Shown piece after piece: positions 63,151 to 64,000 of a DNA stretch of 64,000 nt. The DNA comes from Brachionus manjavacas (lineage: Eukaryota; Rotifera; Eurotatoria; Ploima; Brachionidae), in contig JAHQIY010000013.1 of NCBI GenBank assembly GCA_019054805.1, positions 1,550,001-1,614,000 on the forward strand, written 5' to 3'. Under the pieces are notes generated by a model. It saw nothing but the letters and a program-made list of their open reading frames with translations. It ran no database searches and was not told the origin of the DNA. The number at the start of each line of letters is the position of its first letter. Position 1 is the stretch's first letter. Both the position numbers and the translations under genes were made by a program.

Positions 63151-64000
63151 TAAAGAATGCGTTATTAATATTCAAATGAACGTCTGTTTTAAAAAAACTA
63201 CGTAAGATAGGCTTAAGTGAGGGAAGAAAATTTTAGAAGTTTTAGAAATTATTTGACGATGTTATTAATTTTTTTTTCAGTGAATACTTTGCATTATTCT
63301 TAAAGGTAAGTCTTTATTGGATGAAACCGTTTCAAAGATCTCTAAACACAAATAAATTTATATACTAACCACTTAAACACATGGCAAAATCAAGTTAATA
63401 TTTTATCTAAAATTTAAGTATAATCAATTTTATATGAAATCTAAATAAAATTCTGTTTATTAAACATAGATTTTTTATTTGAATGTCCGAAATGTAAGCA
63501 AAGTTAGAATAGGAAAATTTCCTTAACGACTTCTTGATATTTAAACTATTATTTCTTAAAATTTTAGATATTAGAAAGTCTTCATATCAATATGAATTAA
63601 TGTAAATCTTGGAAATATAACTAAAATTAGTTTAAGGGAAATCAAGTAAATATAACTGATAATTAATATTAACTGATAATTAAAGTTATAGCTGCTAAGT
63701 TAATAATTATATAAACCAAAATTTTTGGATATTTAATTGAGTAAGTGATATGTTTGGGCTAGTTTGCCTGTTTGAATCTAATCAACCAAAATAAATAATA
63801 AAATTTAAGATTTTTGCGTTATAATAAAATAATGGCATTCGATTGATTTATTTTGAAACGCTTTTTTGTCTCGTTAATCTTTTTTTTCCTTAAGAAGATG
63901 AAAATATGAAAAAAACAAAGAAGAAAATTACTTAATTGAATTAAACTTTTAAATATTTAATAAATATTATTTAAATTAATGATTGAATAAAAGCATTCTT

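Larger units (their letters stand above)
58381..64000 (-). repeat. Giant palindrome, right arm (runs off the window)
   Basis: Inverted copy of 51,786-57,405. It begins TATAGATATCTTTACGTAATG, which is the inverted left flank, where the uninterrupted module elsewhere reads TAAATTTTCAAAAATTTAC. It contains Helitron copy F, a Rep tail and the coding-like fragment listed separately. No other gene is seen. The palindrome may continue past 64,000. Confidence 0.92.

Noticed and set aside
27141..64000. tRNA, rRNA or other RNA genes
   Set aside because: No tRNA A/B box pair, rRNA-like GC-rich conserved stretch or other recognisable RNA gene was seen by eye. A covariance-model scan was not possible.
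51786..64000. Palindrome as a plain fold-back sequencing artefact
   Set aside because: The arms differ by scattered substitutions and single-base indels (for example the A-run difference between 52,790 and 63,020). Both arms contain pre-existing rearrangements. This makes a simple artefact less likely, though it cannot be excluded without reads.

Overview
This window is a eukaryotic, strongly AT-rich, gene-poor repeat landscape. No bacterial or organelle gene layout is present, and I see no intact host gene or RNA gene. Helitron Rep fragments, a pogo/Tigger-type DNA transposon derivative and a probable non-LTR retrotransposon tail point to an animal. An invertebrate such as an arthropod is my guess, but the sequence does not fix the lineage.

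Positions 1 to about 27,140 are one uninterrupted head-to-tail satellite array. Its monomers come in two lengths, about 278 bp (L) and about 233 bp (S). The L monomer reads as six degenerate copies of a ~46-bp unit, and S lacks exactly one of them. L and S are ordered into higher-order repeats of about 744 bp (L+S+S) and 789 bp (L+L+S). These are nested in larger duplications of about 2.5 kb and 3.6-3.9 kb. One monomer near 14.3 kb keeps the footprint of an unequal exchange.

Positions 27,140 to 64,000 are a mosaic of dispersed AT-rich modules copied directly and inverted. An inverted repeat with ~4-kb arms (30,605-34,643 and 41,942-46,198) flanks a 7.3-kb spacer. Several 2-2.5 kb direct duplications link 34, 39, 47, 50 and 61 kb. 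The modules carry degraded pieces of a Helitron Rep gene, most completely at 38,390-39,189 on the minus strand. They also carry a 3'-tail-like retrotransposon piece and an unidentified coding-like fragment.

The most striking structure is a palindrome of at least 12.2 kb (51,786 to the window end), centred at 57,893. A 975-bp pogo/Tigger-like element (57,406-58,380) sits at its exact centre. Related modules elsewhere preserve the empty insertion site. They show that the right flank of the element is an inverted copy of its left flank, not the expected continuation. The element therefore appears to be the hinge around which several kilobases were duplicated in inverted orientation. Its only ORF (57,729-57,968) looks like a transposase start joined to a transposase tail, with the catalytic core missing.
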